Positions 8,289 through 15,512 of a stretch of DNA of 64,000 bases are shown piece by piece (the stretch's first letter is position 1; every line of letters begins with the position of its first letter). Below the pieces are notes generated by a model that was not told the DNA's origin, did not search any database, and saw only the letters and a list, made by a program, of their open reading frames with translations. The stretch comes from CAIKNB01 sp964415965 (GTDB lineage Bacteria; Patescibacteriota; Patescibacteriia; 2-12-FULL-60-25): positions 62,001 to 126,000 of the forward strand of contig CAYQCK010000002.1 in the NCBI GenBank assembly GCA_964415965.1, written 5' to 3'. The translations under genes were made by a program, and so were the position numbers.

Positions 8289-8860
8289 GTATCCAAAGGA
8301 TATTTCTTGAGCCCCTGCCACCATTCATTCGAATCCGTTTCCTGAAGAACAGCGACCAACTTTTTGGCCGATTCGGTCTTGACCGCCTTCGAGACGGCAT
8401 TGATCCAATCTTGGGCGAACGCATGGCCTTGCTCGACGTACTCTTTCCCGGTGACGGCGGCCTCCAGATAATCCGAATCCTTCGCGATCCTGCCGGCAAC
8501 TGTATTTTTCTCCTCCACCTGCCGCCACAAGCCCAAAATCTTCTCGCCGAACTCGCCGAGCTCCCGCGTCTGGTCTTCGGCTGCCCGGACTTCGTCCGCT
8601 TCGACGTACCGCGCCGCGACCTTGTGCAGATCGCCCACGCGGCACTCGGCCATGTCATGGAAAACCAGCATGGCGCTGACCTCCTCGGGTTTTTCGTATC
8701 CCTCCATAACGGCCAAGGCGTAGCCAATCTGCGCGGCACGCAACGAATGCTCGGCCACGTTGTCGGGATGCCGGATGCCCAGGAGCTTCCAACCCTCGTG
8801 GCTCACCCGCCGCTGCTGTCCCAATTCGAAAAAAAACTTGATGAGATTCTTCGGTTCCAT
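8285..8860 (-). CDS. HD-domain nucleotidase, YfbR-like
   Basis: 191 residues, the usual size of 5'-deoxyribonucleotidases of the YfbR/HDDC2 type. The metal site shows NVAEHS (H38), FHDMAE (H68-D69, E72) and later SDYLEAA. It likely dephosphorylates dNMPs to balance nucleotide pools. ATG 8860 is chosen because further upstream the frame is an Arg-rich shadow of the next gene. It lies 8 bp after the secreted-protein gene and overlaps the methyltransferase start by 4 nt, inside one operon. Confidence 0.8.
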   Translation of the reverse strand: MEPKNLIKFFFELGQQRRVSHEGWKLLGIRHPDNVAEHSLRAAQIGYALAVMEGYEKPEEVSAMLVFHDMAECRVGDLHKVAARYVEADEVRAAEDQTRELGEFGEKILGLWRQVEEKNTVAGRIAKDSDYLEAAVTGKEYVEQGHAFAQDWINAVSKAVKTESAKKLVAVLQETDSNEWWQGLKKYPLDT

Positions 8861-8868
8861 ATGGCTGA

Positions 8869-9630
8869 TTATTGAATTCCGCCCAACTTCACCACATTCC
8901 CGCAGAACAGTCCATCGTCGCCGTCCACCGCGCAGACGCGGTAATTCACGGTGCCGGTCGGAGCGCGGTCGTCGATGGCCACAACCTGGTCCCAAGCCGC
9001 GATATGCGCGAGATAACCGTCGTAAGGGTAAAAAGGATCTTCTGAGGTCGTCGAACGGAGTGGCTTGTAGTATCTGAAATTCGCCGCCGCACTCTGGAGC
9101 GGCGTCCACGAGAGATGCGCGTTTCCGTCCTGGCTCCGCACGACCTTGAGCTCCAGCTCGCCGAGCGGCGCGGGCTTGTACGTCACGGCGACCGTCGAGG
9201 TGACGGCCTCTTCCTTACCGGCCAGCGGCACATCCAAGTCGCTCGTGATGGCGATTTTACGCAGACCGGAACAGATGCGTTTGGACTTGGTCACTTGGCA
9301 CAGCTGGTAATAATACGTGCCGCGGTCCAGTGTTTCTTCGAAGTTGGTCGAATACCGGTTCTTGGTCTCGCCCGCGACCACGCCGTCGACGATAATCTTG
9401 CCCGCCGGCTTCTCGTCGGTCCGCATTATCTCGTATCTCACGAACTCCTTCGGCTTTTTATACCTGAACCAGCGGAACTCGACGCCATGCTCATGGAGGA
9501 TGGGCCGGAAGTGGAGATTGGCGTCGGCGACCGAAGGCAAGGCGGAATCATCCGCGGCCATGACCGCTGTCGGCAGGACCAGCGCGCACAGGAACGCCGC
9601 CGCAAACGCCTGGGTGAATTTATTCAGCAT
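8869..9630 (-). CDS. Secreted beta-sandwich (fibronectin-like) protein
   Basis: 253 residues. A signal peptide is clear (MLNKF, then a hydrophobic stretch ending AVMAADD). The mature part looks like two beta-sandwich repeats with strand patterns typical of Fn3 domains (VEFRWFRYKK...YEIMRTDEK; AHLSWTPLQS...YRVCAVDGDDG). Cys pairs (QLCQ...RICSG; RVCAV...LFCGN) may form disulfides. It is probably an extracytoplasmic adhesive or structural protein; the partner is unknown. It overlaps the upstream gene by 11 bp. Confidence 0.65.
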   Translation of the reverse strand: MLNKFTQAFAAAFLCALVLPTAVMAADDSALPSVADANLHFRPILHEHGVEFRWFRYKKPKEFVRYEIMRTDEKPAGKIIVDGVVAGETKNRYSTNFEETLDRGTYYYQLCQVTKSKRICSGLRKIAITSDLDVPLAGKEEAVTSTVAVTYKPAPLGELELKVVRSQDGNAHLSWTPLQSAAANFRYYKPLRSTTSEDPFYPYDGYLAHIAAWDQVVAIDDRAPTGTVNYRVCAVDGDDGLFCGNVVKLGGIQ

Positions 9631-10306
9631 ATTTCCAGTCCCCTGACCGAGAACTTAGTCCTTCGATGAGCCGCAAGGCTTCATCCTGATCGATGTCCCG
9701 AAGCCTATCCATGAGTAGCAGCACTTCTTCTTCGTCCAGGTTCGAGGCCTGCAGCTTCGACCAGACCGGCAGATAAGGTTCGGCCAAAACCATGGCTTCG
9801 CAGCCATGCACTCCGCACCAACCCACGAACGCCCCGAGGAATTCCGGATCGCGGACCTGGACCGGCGCCGCGTAACCCGGCACATCCTTCAGGCCGACAT
9901 ACCGAAGCCGCGAGATTTCCTCGCCCAGCAAATCCTCACCGGCGCCGTTCAGGAACAGGCCCGAGAATTTCCCGCCCTCGCTCGTCATCTCCCCCAATAT
10001 CCTGCCGTTGTTCGAGATAACGACGCGCTTGAGTCCGTTGGCGCAACCGCAATTCCCCGGGCACCCGGCGACGGCCTTGTCCAGCAATAACAAATCCGTG
10101 GCCAGCTCGGCTTTCTCGGCGACCGACAAGACGCCTCTTACCCGGTCCAGGGCCGCTCGGCACGGGCTGTCGCCGGCCGGCTTCCTGGACGCCAGGATAT
10201 CGAACAGTTTTTGGAGACGGACTTTTTTCCCCGACACGGCGGCACGACCGGCCGTTTTCTTCACGGTCTTCTTGCGCAGGGTTTTGGGCAGCGTTTTCTT
10301 CGCCAT
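9620..10306 (-). CDS. Unrecognised protein with Lys-rich N-terminus and a Cys cluster
   Basis: 228 residues. The first 30 are strongly basic (KKTLPKTLRKKTVKKTAG), suggesting nucleic acid or membrane contact. A CPGNCGC cluster near residue 80 could bind metal. The C-terminus is acidic and helical. It starts 1 bp after the ftsX stop and overlaps the secreted-protein gene, so it is co-transcribed with ftsEX, but nothing in it indicates a cell-division function. I recognise no family. Confidence 0.6.
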   Translation of the reverse strand: MAKKTLPKTLRKKTVKKTAGRAAVSGKKVRLQKLFDILASRKPAGDSPCRAALDRVRGVLSVAEKAELATDLLLLDKAVAGCPGNCGCANGLKRVVISNNGRILGEMTSEGGKFSGLFLNGAGEDLLGEEISRLRYVGLKDVPGYAAPVQVRDPEFLGAFVGWCGVHGCEAMVLAEPYLPVWSKLQASNLDEEEVLLLMDRLRDIDQDEALRLIEGLSSRSGDWKYAE

Positions 10307-10307
10307 A

Positions 10308-11228
10308 TCATCTCCGCAGATACTTGCCGACCGCCGCCCAGGACGAGAGCGCGACCAATCCGGCCAAAGCGCCGCCCTCGATCAGGGCGAGACGAATCCA
10401 ATCCGTAGTGAAATACGCGACCAAGCCCGCGTCAGCTCCGTCGAACAGGCCTTTCAACCGAGGATCGACATAGGCCGCCGCGCCGTAGACGATGGCACCC
10501 GAGATGAGCAGCGCGCTGAGCGCCAAAAGGACACCCTCGAGCACGAACGGCAGGCGCACGAAGGCGTTCGAGGCGCCGACCAGCCGCATGATGGCGATTT
10601 CCTCCCGCTGGGTGTAGATGGCGACCCGGACCGTATTGAACACGATGAGGATGGAGAACAGGGCGAAGACCGCGATCAGCCCCGACCCGAACAGCTGAAC
10701 CGACTTGCCGATATCACGGACGCGGTTGATGGTGGCGGCATGGTCATCGTAGTTCTTCGACTCGATGGCGAAATCGAACTGCGGGTTCTTGAGCGCCTCG
10801 AGCAGGAACGGGTAGTCCGACGGGCTCTTGGCCCGGACGATCAAAGTGGCGCCCAGCGGATTCTCATCGAGCTCCGCCAAGGCGGCCAGGATCTTCGGGT
10901 CGGCGGAATGCGTCTGCTTGAACCTCTCCAGCGCCTTATCGGCCGGCACGAGCTCGACCGAGTTCACCTGCGACAAGGTGTTCATGAAGAACCGCGCCTG
11001 CTCCAAAACGGCCGACGGCGTGTTGGCCTTGAAGTAGACCGAGACGTCGATGCGCTGCTCGAGCTGGCGGACCGCGTTGCCCAGGAGCACGTTCACGCCC
11101 AGGAGCACGTTGACCGAAAGCATGGCCAAGACCAGCACGAAAACCGTGGTCAGGGCGAGCCAGAGGTTGCGCGTGAAATTCTTCCAGGCCGCGGCGACGA
11201 TGCGCCAGGCGTTGACGATAAGGGACAT
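10308..11228 (-). CDS. ftsX: Cell division permease FtsX
   Basis: 306 residues with the FtsX layout: cytoplasmic N-terminus, a first membrane helix, a large extracytoplasmic loop (about 60-170), then three further helices with the conserved cytoplasmic REEIAIMRLVGAS segment. With FtsE it forms an ABC-type machine that activates peptidoglycan hydrolases at the septum. It starts 4 bp after ftsE. An 18-bp tandem duplication (11080-11115, 16 of 18 identical) doubles VNVLLG in the first helix. Confidence 0.93.
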   Translation of the reverse strand: MSLIVNAWRIVAAAWKNFTRNLWLALTTVFVLVLAMLSVNVLLGVNVLLGNAVRQLEQRIDVSVYFKANTPSAVLEQARFFMNTLSQVNSVELVPADKALERFKQTHSADPKILAALAELDENPLGATLIVRAKSPSDYPFLLEALKNPQFDFAIESKNYDDHAATINRVRDIGKSVQLFGSGLIAVFALFSILIVFNTVRVAIYTQREEIAIMRLVGASNAFVRLPFVLEGVLLALSALLISGAIVYGAAAYVDPRLKGLFDGADAGLVAYFTTDWIRLALIEGGALAGLVALSSWAAVGKYLRR

Positions 11229-11232
11229 GGTG

Positions 11233-11919
11233 TTAGCTGGGCAGGAGATATTTGCCCTCGGCGTGGTCGGCCGCCACGCGGCCCTCGCTCAAGGTGATGA
11301 CCCGGCGCCGCAGGGCGTTGACCACCTCGCGGTTATGGGTCACGAGCACGATGGTCGTGCCGAAGGCGTTTATCTTCTGCAAAAGTTCGATTATCTCGCG
11401 GGTATTGATGGTGTCGAGATTGCCGGTCGGTTCGTCCGCCAGGAGGATCTTCGGGCGATGGACCAAGGCGCGGGCGATGACGACGCGCTGCTGTTCGCCG
11501 CCGGACAGCTGCCGCGGGAAGCGCTGGGCCATCTCGTCGAGGCCGACGATCTTCAGCACCTGGGGCACGAGGTCGCGGATGCGGCGCGAAGGCACGCCGG
11601 CCACCTCGAGGGCGAACGACACGTTCTCGAACACGGTTTTCTTCGGCAATAGCTTGAAGTCCTGGAACACGACGCCGATCTGCCGGCGCAGGAACGGGAT
11701 GTCGCGCGCCGGGATGCGCGTGATGTCCCAGCCGCCGATGGTTATCTTGCCGCGCGTCGGCCGCTCCTCGGCGATGAGCAGCTTGGCCAAGGTCGTCTTG
11801 CCGGCGCCGCTTTGGCCGACGATCGACACGAACTCGCCCGGCTCGATGGTCAAACTCAAGTCGGACAGCCCGTGGACGTTGGGATGGTAGACTTTCGAGA
11901 CGTTTTCGAGCGTGATCAT
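11233..11919 (-). CDS. ftsE: Cell division ATP-binding protein FtsE
   Basis: 228 residues with a complete ABC ATPase: Walker A GQSGAGKT (K41), Q-loop Q86, signature LSGGEQ (138-143), Walker B LLADEP (E163) and switch H195. It drives FtsX. ATG 11919 (MITLENV) matches the family start. It lies 8 bp after the RlpA-like gene, which links the divisome ATPase to an envelope protein in the same operon. Confidence 0.95.
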   Translation of the reverse strand: MITLENVSKVYHPNVHGLSDLSLTIEPGEFVSIVGQSGAGKTTLAKLLIAEERPTRGKITIGGWDITRIPARDIPFLRRQIGVVFQDFKLLPKKTVFENVSFALEVAGVPSRRIRDLVPQVLKIVGLDEMAQRFPRQLSGGEQQRVVIARALVHRPKILLADEPTGNLDTINTREIIELLQKINAFGTTIVLVTHNREVVNALRRRVITLSEGRVAADHAEGKYLLPS

Positions 11920-11927
11920 GGGAGCGC

Positions 11928-12671
11928 TTATTTCTGGGTTAACGCCGCGGACGGCGCGCCGACAGGTTCCACCCGGACCTGGATCTTGCCGCGCGAGAGC
12001 GGCGCCAGCTTCTTGAATGCCGTCGAGTCGAGATCGATGACCCGGTTCGGGAAGAGCCTCCGGTCCGGTCCCCAATCGTTGACTTTCACGACGATCGATT
12101 TGGTCGGGTCATCGGCCAACGAGACTTTGAGCCGCGTGCCTTTCGGGAAATCCGGCGAGGCGGCGCACGGACAGGCCTTGTATTTGTACCAAGTGGCCGT
12201 ACCGCTGCGCATGCCGCGCGGCGCCGCCGTCAGCCTGACTTGGGCTTCGGCGCCGATTCTGGCGACGACGTAACCGTCCACCAGCTTCGAATCAAGCTTG
12301 CGCCAAGCGCCGAACGGCGCCTTGGCTTCCAGGGCCAGCTCTTGCCACGGGTCACTGGTCGTCGCCGAGAACAGCTCCGGCCTGACCCCGATCTCGATCC
12401 CCTTGGGGCCCAAGGCATATGAAGTCGACCAGCGGATATCGACCGTGCTCGAAGCGACGGATACGTCGATATCCGACGGGAAAAGCACGTCCCCGGATTT
12501 CCATGACAGCCGGGCCTGGCCTCCCAGGATATCCAAGCTCACGGGACGGCCGATGAAGCCCTGGTCGATATGCCAAGCCTCGGCATCCAATGCCGTGGCT
12601 CTCTGTGGACAAACCGAAATGGCGAGACCGAAAATCCCGAAGAATGCCGCTAGATTCATTAGCCTTCGCAT
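11928..12671 (-). CDS. Secreted RlpA-like double-psi beta-barrel protein
   Basis: 247 residues with an N-terminal signal peptide (MRRLMNLAAFFGIFGLAISV). Residues 30-150 are beta-rich and unassigned. The last about 90 match the RlpA/DPBB fold: GTATWYKY near 158, then KGTRLKVSL, VVKVNDWGP and VIDLDSTAFKKLAP. RlpA proteins bind or cleave denuded peptidoglycan at the septum, which fits its place upstream of ftsEX. The catalytic Asp region (NDWGP) is retained. Transcription starts from a TGCTACCAT box that is effectively at the ATG. Confidence 0.8.
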   Translation of the reverse strand: MRRLMNLAAFFGIFGLAISVCPQRATALDAEAWHIDQGFIGRPVSLDILGGQARLSWKSGDVLFPSDIDVSVASSTVDIRWSTSYALGPKGIEIGVRPELFSATTSDPWQELALEAKAPFGAWRKLDSKLVDGYVVARIGAEAQVRLTAAPRGMRSGTATWYKYKACPCAASPDFPKGTRLKVSLADDPTKSIVVKVNDWGPDRRLFPNRVIDLDSTAFKKLAPLSRGKIQVRVEPVGAPSAALTQK

Positions 12672-12680
12672 CTGCCCCAG

Positions 12681-12689
12681 ATGGTAGCA
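12681..12689 (-). promoter_or_regulatory. Extended -10 promoter (TGCTACCAT) of the rlpA-like/ftsEX operon
   Basis: On the minus strand TGC plus TACCAT. The predicted start is about 3 nt before ATG 12671, so the operon mRNA would be leaderless. The same 9-mer occurs at 15493-15501. Confidence 0.5.
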
Positions 12690-12779
12690 GAACCGGCTGC
12701 GCGAGGACAGTGCACAACCCCGCGTTACGCACTTGCCAGACGGCTGTATTCTTGATAGTCTCCCTGCGCAAAACAGAAG

Positions 12780-12854
12780 GCGGGTATCGTATAGTGGCTA
12801 TTATGTTAGCTTCCCAAGCTGAAGAGGCGGGTTCGATTCCCGCTACCCGCTCCA
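12780..12854 (+). tRNA. tRNA-Gly (anticodon CCC), CCA encoded
   Basis: Acceptor stem GCGGGTA / TACCCGC, anticodon stem TTAGC/GCTGA with loop TTCCCAA (anticodon CCC), T arm GCGGG/CCCGC with loop TTCGATT, discriminator T and genomic CCA. It is 1 bp upstream of tRNA-Thr, so they form one transcript. Confidence 0.93.
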
Positions 12855-12855
12855 G

Positions 12856-12930
12856 GCCAGTTTAGCTCAGTGGTAGAGCAATGCTTTCGTAAAGCAGAGG
12901 TCCCGGGTTCGAATCCCGGAACTGGCTCCA
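12856..12930 (+). tRNA. tRNA-Thr (anticodon CGT), CCA encoded
   Basis: Acceptor stem GCCAGTT / AACTGGC, D arm GCTC/GAGC, anticodon loop TTCGTAA (anticodon CGT), T arm CCGGG/CCCGG with loop TTCGAAT, then T and genomic CCA. Confidence 0.94.
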
Positions 12931-12951
12931 GCGCGAAACCCGCGTCCAGAC

Positions 12952-12981
12952 AAAAACACCCCGGCTTGACGGGGTGTTTTT
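12952..12981. terminator. Bidirectional terminator between the tRNAs and the SurA_N-like gene
   Basis: Perfect stem AAAAACACCCC (12952-12962) / GGGGTGTTTTT (12971-12981). The A run and the T run serve both strands of this convergent junction. Confidence 0.9.
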
Positions 12982-12993
12982 GCGTCTTGGATG

Positions 12994-13617
12994 TCACTCG
13001 AAGGTGAAATAGCGCCTGACATCCGGTTTCTCGAGCCGGGTGATGTAGTACTCGTTCAGTTGGTTGTAGCCGTCGGTCCCGGTGGCGAACGTCGCCGCCA
13101 GCTTGTCGTCGATGGTCTGCGGCCGCACCACGATCTGCTGGTATTCCTCGACGGTCCAATGGAACGTATCCTGGATGTATTGCTTCACGTCGGGGACGGT
13201 CGAGCTTGCCTGGGCGACGAACCTGTCGTAGGTATCTTTGACATCCTGGTCGTTGACCGTAATCTTCTTTTCGGCGGCCAACTCGCGGGCCGCCGCCTCG
13301 CGCAACAGCCGGTCATAGGCGCTCTTCTCGATCTGGGGCGTAAGCTGCTGCCCGGCGCCGCCCGCATCCTTGACCGCTTTGGACTGGAGGAAGGTCTCGA
13401 TCGCGTCGCGTGACTTCAGGAACTGGCCGTAGCGCACGGTCTGGCCGCCGACCTTGGCGATCGGGAACCAGCCCGCCATCCGCCGGACCACGCCCCGGTC
13501 GTCGCGCTTCACGTAGACTTCGGTCACGAGCCACGAAGCGACTGATGTCAGGACGAAGAGCGCCGCCAGTCCGCCGGCCAGGTACATCGCCTTCTGCTTG
13601 GTCTGCTGCTGTTGCAT
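12994..13617 (-). CDS. Membrane-anchored SurA_N-like (parvulin chaperone-type) protein
   Basis: 207 residues with one membrane segment at 12-33. The outer part resembles the SurA N-terminal chaperone domain: a VGGQTVRYGQFLKSRDAIETFL start, a helical region rich in Ala/Glu, and ITVNDQDVKDTYDRFV. No complete PPIase domain follows, so it would be a chaperone-only, truncated form. It is the last gene of a four-gene operon with a DivIC-like protein, and may assist surface-protein folding. That role is an inference. Confidence 0.65.
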   Translation of the reverse strand: MQQQQTKQKAMYLAGGLAALFVLTSVASWLVTEVYVKRDDRGVVRRMAGWFPIAKVGGQTVRYGQFLKSRDAIETFLQSKAVKDAGGAGQQLTPQIEKSAYDRLLREAAARELAAEKKITVNDQDVKDTYDRFVAQASSTVPDVKQYIQDTFHWTVEEYQQIVVRPQTIDDKLAATFATGTDGYNQLNEYYITRLEKPDVRRYFTFE

Positions 13618-13648
13618 AAGCTTGGATATGGTGAATCTTTCGAACTAA

Positions 13649-14062
13649 TTATTTCGGACCGAAGAAATATTGCATCCAAAGTTCAGGGTTTGACAAGGCT
13701 CTGGCCGGCGTCTCGGTGAACGCCGCCTCGTCTTCGCCCTGCGCCGGCTGGTATCCGCTCAAGACGAAGACCTTCTCCCCTGCCTTTTTCCAGCCCAGCC
13801 GCGAACGCGCCTCGAGCTCGACGCTCTCCGGCGAAGCGACCGCCTGGGTCATCTCGATCAATTTCGATTTGCGCCCTTCCATGCTCTCGGCCTGCGCCTC
13901 GAGCGCCTTGATCTCGCGCTCGACCGTATAGCCGCGGTAGGTCTCGCGGACCGTCGAGACGCCGATGAGCAGGAAAAGCGCCAAGTTAGCCATCAAGAAA
14001 GCCGGCCAACGGACGAGCTTGCGCCAAAAAGGCTTGGCTGGATCGGATGCCTGATTCATCAT
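13649..14062 (-). CDS. Septum formation initiator (DivIC/FtsB-like)
   Basis: 137 residues: a short cytoplasmic tail, one membrane helix (FLMANLALFLLIGVSTV), then a coiled coil (EREIKALEAQAESMEGRK) and the family signature EARSRLGWKKAGEKVFVL. FtsB/DivIC proteins bridge FtsL and FtsQ in the divisome. It is located 30 bp after the PH-domain gene in the same operon. Confidence 0.85.
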   Translation of the reverse strand: MMNQASDPAKPFWRKLVRWPAFLMANLALFLLIGVSTVRETYRGYTVEREIKALEAQAESMEGRKSKLIEMTQAVASPESVELEARSRLGWKKAGEKVFVLSGYQPAQGEDEAAFTETPARALSNPELWMQYFFGPK

Positions 14063-14092
14063 ATCCGGCTGGTTGGAGCGGTCCCCAGCATA

Positions 14093-14794
14093 TCACGCCT
14101 CCTTCGTTCCGTCCTCTTTGAGGAACGCATCGGCCACGGCGGCGCGTTCCCGGGCTTTCAGGATAGTCTCGATGCGGTTCAGTTCGTCTTCAGGATATTT
14201 TTCAAGCATGGCGCAGATATTCCGGATTTTCGAGGCTCGGTCGCCAGTCCCGGATACGGCGGCGGCCGGAGCAGGAGCCGAGGCGGCCGACGGCGCTCTC
14301 CCGGCAGATGGCTGCCGAAGTTCGTTGATCAACTCGTGGACCGTCTCCACGTGGGGGATGTCTTTGGCTTCGATGTTGACGGTCGCCCCGGCCGTCTGGA
14401 CTTTGATGTTGCCCATGCGGAAAACCGTCTGGACGATCCCGCTCCGGCTCCAGGACACGTCCTGGATGGCGTCGAGCGGCGATTCCGAGACGCTCCGCGC
14501 GAACACCCCGCGCTGGTCCACATCCACCAGCCGCAGATTGGTGACAATCAGGATGTCGGCGTCCCACAGGAGCAGCGTCCGGAGGGCCGTGCCGATGCCG
14601 AGCAGCACGGCGACGAAGAACAGGGCCACGCCGAAGATGCCCCAGGCGAACAGCGGGAACATCAGGAAGAACGGCGCCACGATCAGGACCAGAGCCAAAA
14701 GCAACGGCGGGAACATGGTCAACACGTGCCGCCGCGTCACATGCCTGACCTCTTCGCGGTCTTTGAGCTGCAGGACGTCTTCGATGTGGAACAT
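14093..14794 (-). CDS. Bacterial PH-domain membrane protein
   Basis: 233 residues. Two adjacent membrane helices (about 25-70) are followed by a beta-rich domain typical of bPH_2 / YdbT families (LIVTNLRLVDVDQRGVF, DAIQDVSWSRSG, GNIKVQTAG). The C-terminus is Ala/Pro-rich, then helical. Role unknown; such proteins are often envelope-associated. ATG 14794 is preferred over ATG 14800 because a TACCAT box (14802-14807, minus) puts the transcription start at about 14795. Confidence 0.75.
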   Translation of the reverse strand: MFHIEDVLQLKDREEVRHVTRRHVLTMFPPLLLALVLIVAPFFLMFPLFAWGIFGVALFFVAVLLGIGTALRTLLLWDADILIVTNLRLVDVDQRGVFARSVSESPLDAIQDVSWSRSGIVQTVFRMGNIKVQTAGATVNIEAKDIPHVETVHELINELRQPSAGRAPSAASAPAPAAAVSGTGDRASKIRNICAMLEKYPEDELNRIETILKARERAAVADAFLKEDGTKEA

Positions 14795-14882
14795 GGGCAA
14801 GATGGTAGCTTAGGGGCGGCCGGCGGGCAACCGTCCGGGTCGGTGAATATCGGAGTCCGCCCCAGCGCCCAATCCCCAGCCC

Positions 14883-15488
14883 CTAGAGCCCATAGGTATA
14901 CAACGACATCAGCGCGAAGACGATGGCGATCGACAGGGTGCCGACCGAGAACGGGACCATCATCTCGACCCCGGACCAGCGGGCGATGAGCAGGGTCGCC
15001 ACGCCGATGACCTGGAACAGCATCTTGATCTTGCCGTACCAATTGGCGCTGATGTACTGGTGGCCCCGCATCTTGCGGACGATCGCCGTGATCGCGATAG
15101 CGATCTCGACAAGCACGATGACGGCGGCGAAATAAGGGTTTATCTCCCGGGCCACGAACAGGATCATGACCGAGCCGATGAGCAGCTTGTCGGCGATCGG
15201 ATCGGCGACCGTTCCCCAGAGCGTGATCCGCTTGCGCGTGCGGGCCAACGATCCGTCGAGCAGGTCGGTCAGCGCGGCGACCAGGAACAGGGGCACGACC
15301 AGATTCCAGTTCTCGTACCACAGGAAATACAGGATGACCGGCGTCATCAAGACGCGCAGCACCGTCAGATGGTTGGGGTAAACCTCCTTTGGGATCAGCC
15401 TGAGGAGCGTCTTGGCCAAAACCTTGTCATGCCAAAAAAGCTTGACGTTCTCGTTCGTCATCAGTGAATTCATGGCCGATATATGCAT
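14883..15488 (-). CDS. CDP-alcohol phosphatidyltransferase (PgsA-like)
   Basis: 201 residues, about six membrane helices. The family signature is complete: D75-x2-D78-G79-x2-A82-R83-x8-G92-x3-D96-x3-D100. It transfers a phosphatidyl group from CDP-diacylglycerol to an alcohol, most often glycerol-3-phosphate, for membrane lipid synthesis; the exact substrate cannot be told. Start: ATG 15488, supported by a CATAAT box at 15500-15505 (minus) with TTGTAT 18 bp upstream. ATG 15473 is an alternative. It is divergent from the next gene, with overlapping promoters. Confidence 0.85.
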   Translation of the reverse strand: MHISAMNSLMTNENVKLFWHDKVLAKTLLRLIPKEVYPNHLTVLRVLMTPVILYFLWYENWNLVVPLFLVAALTDLLDGSLARTRKRITLWGTVADPIADKLLIGSVMILFVAREINPYFAAVIVLVEIAIAITAIVRKMRGHQYISANWYGKIKMLFQVIGVATLLIARWSGVEMMVPFSVGTLSIAIVFALMSLYTYGL

Positions 15489-15492
15489 GGGA

Positions 15493-15505
15493 TGCTACCA
15501 TTATG
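15493..15505. promoter_or_regulatory. Overlapping divergent promoters: TGCTACCAT (+) and CATAAT (-)
   Basis: On the plus strand TGCTACCAT at 15493-15501 would start transcription about 5 nt before ATG 15513. On the minus strand CATAAT at 15500-15505 would start about 5 nt before ATG 15488. The two boxes overlap, so the two genes probably compete for polymerase. Confidence 0.5.
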
Positions 15506-15512
15506 GACGATT

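Noticed and set aside
10008..11297. Plus-strand open frame opposite ftsX
   Set aside because: Low-complexity Arg/Asp/Gln-rich shadow of ftsX and its neighbour.
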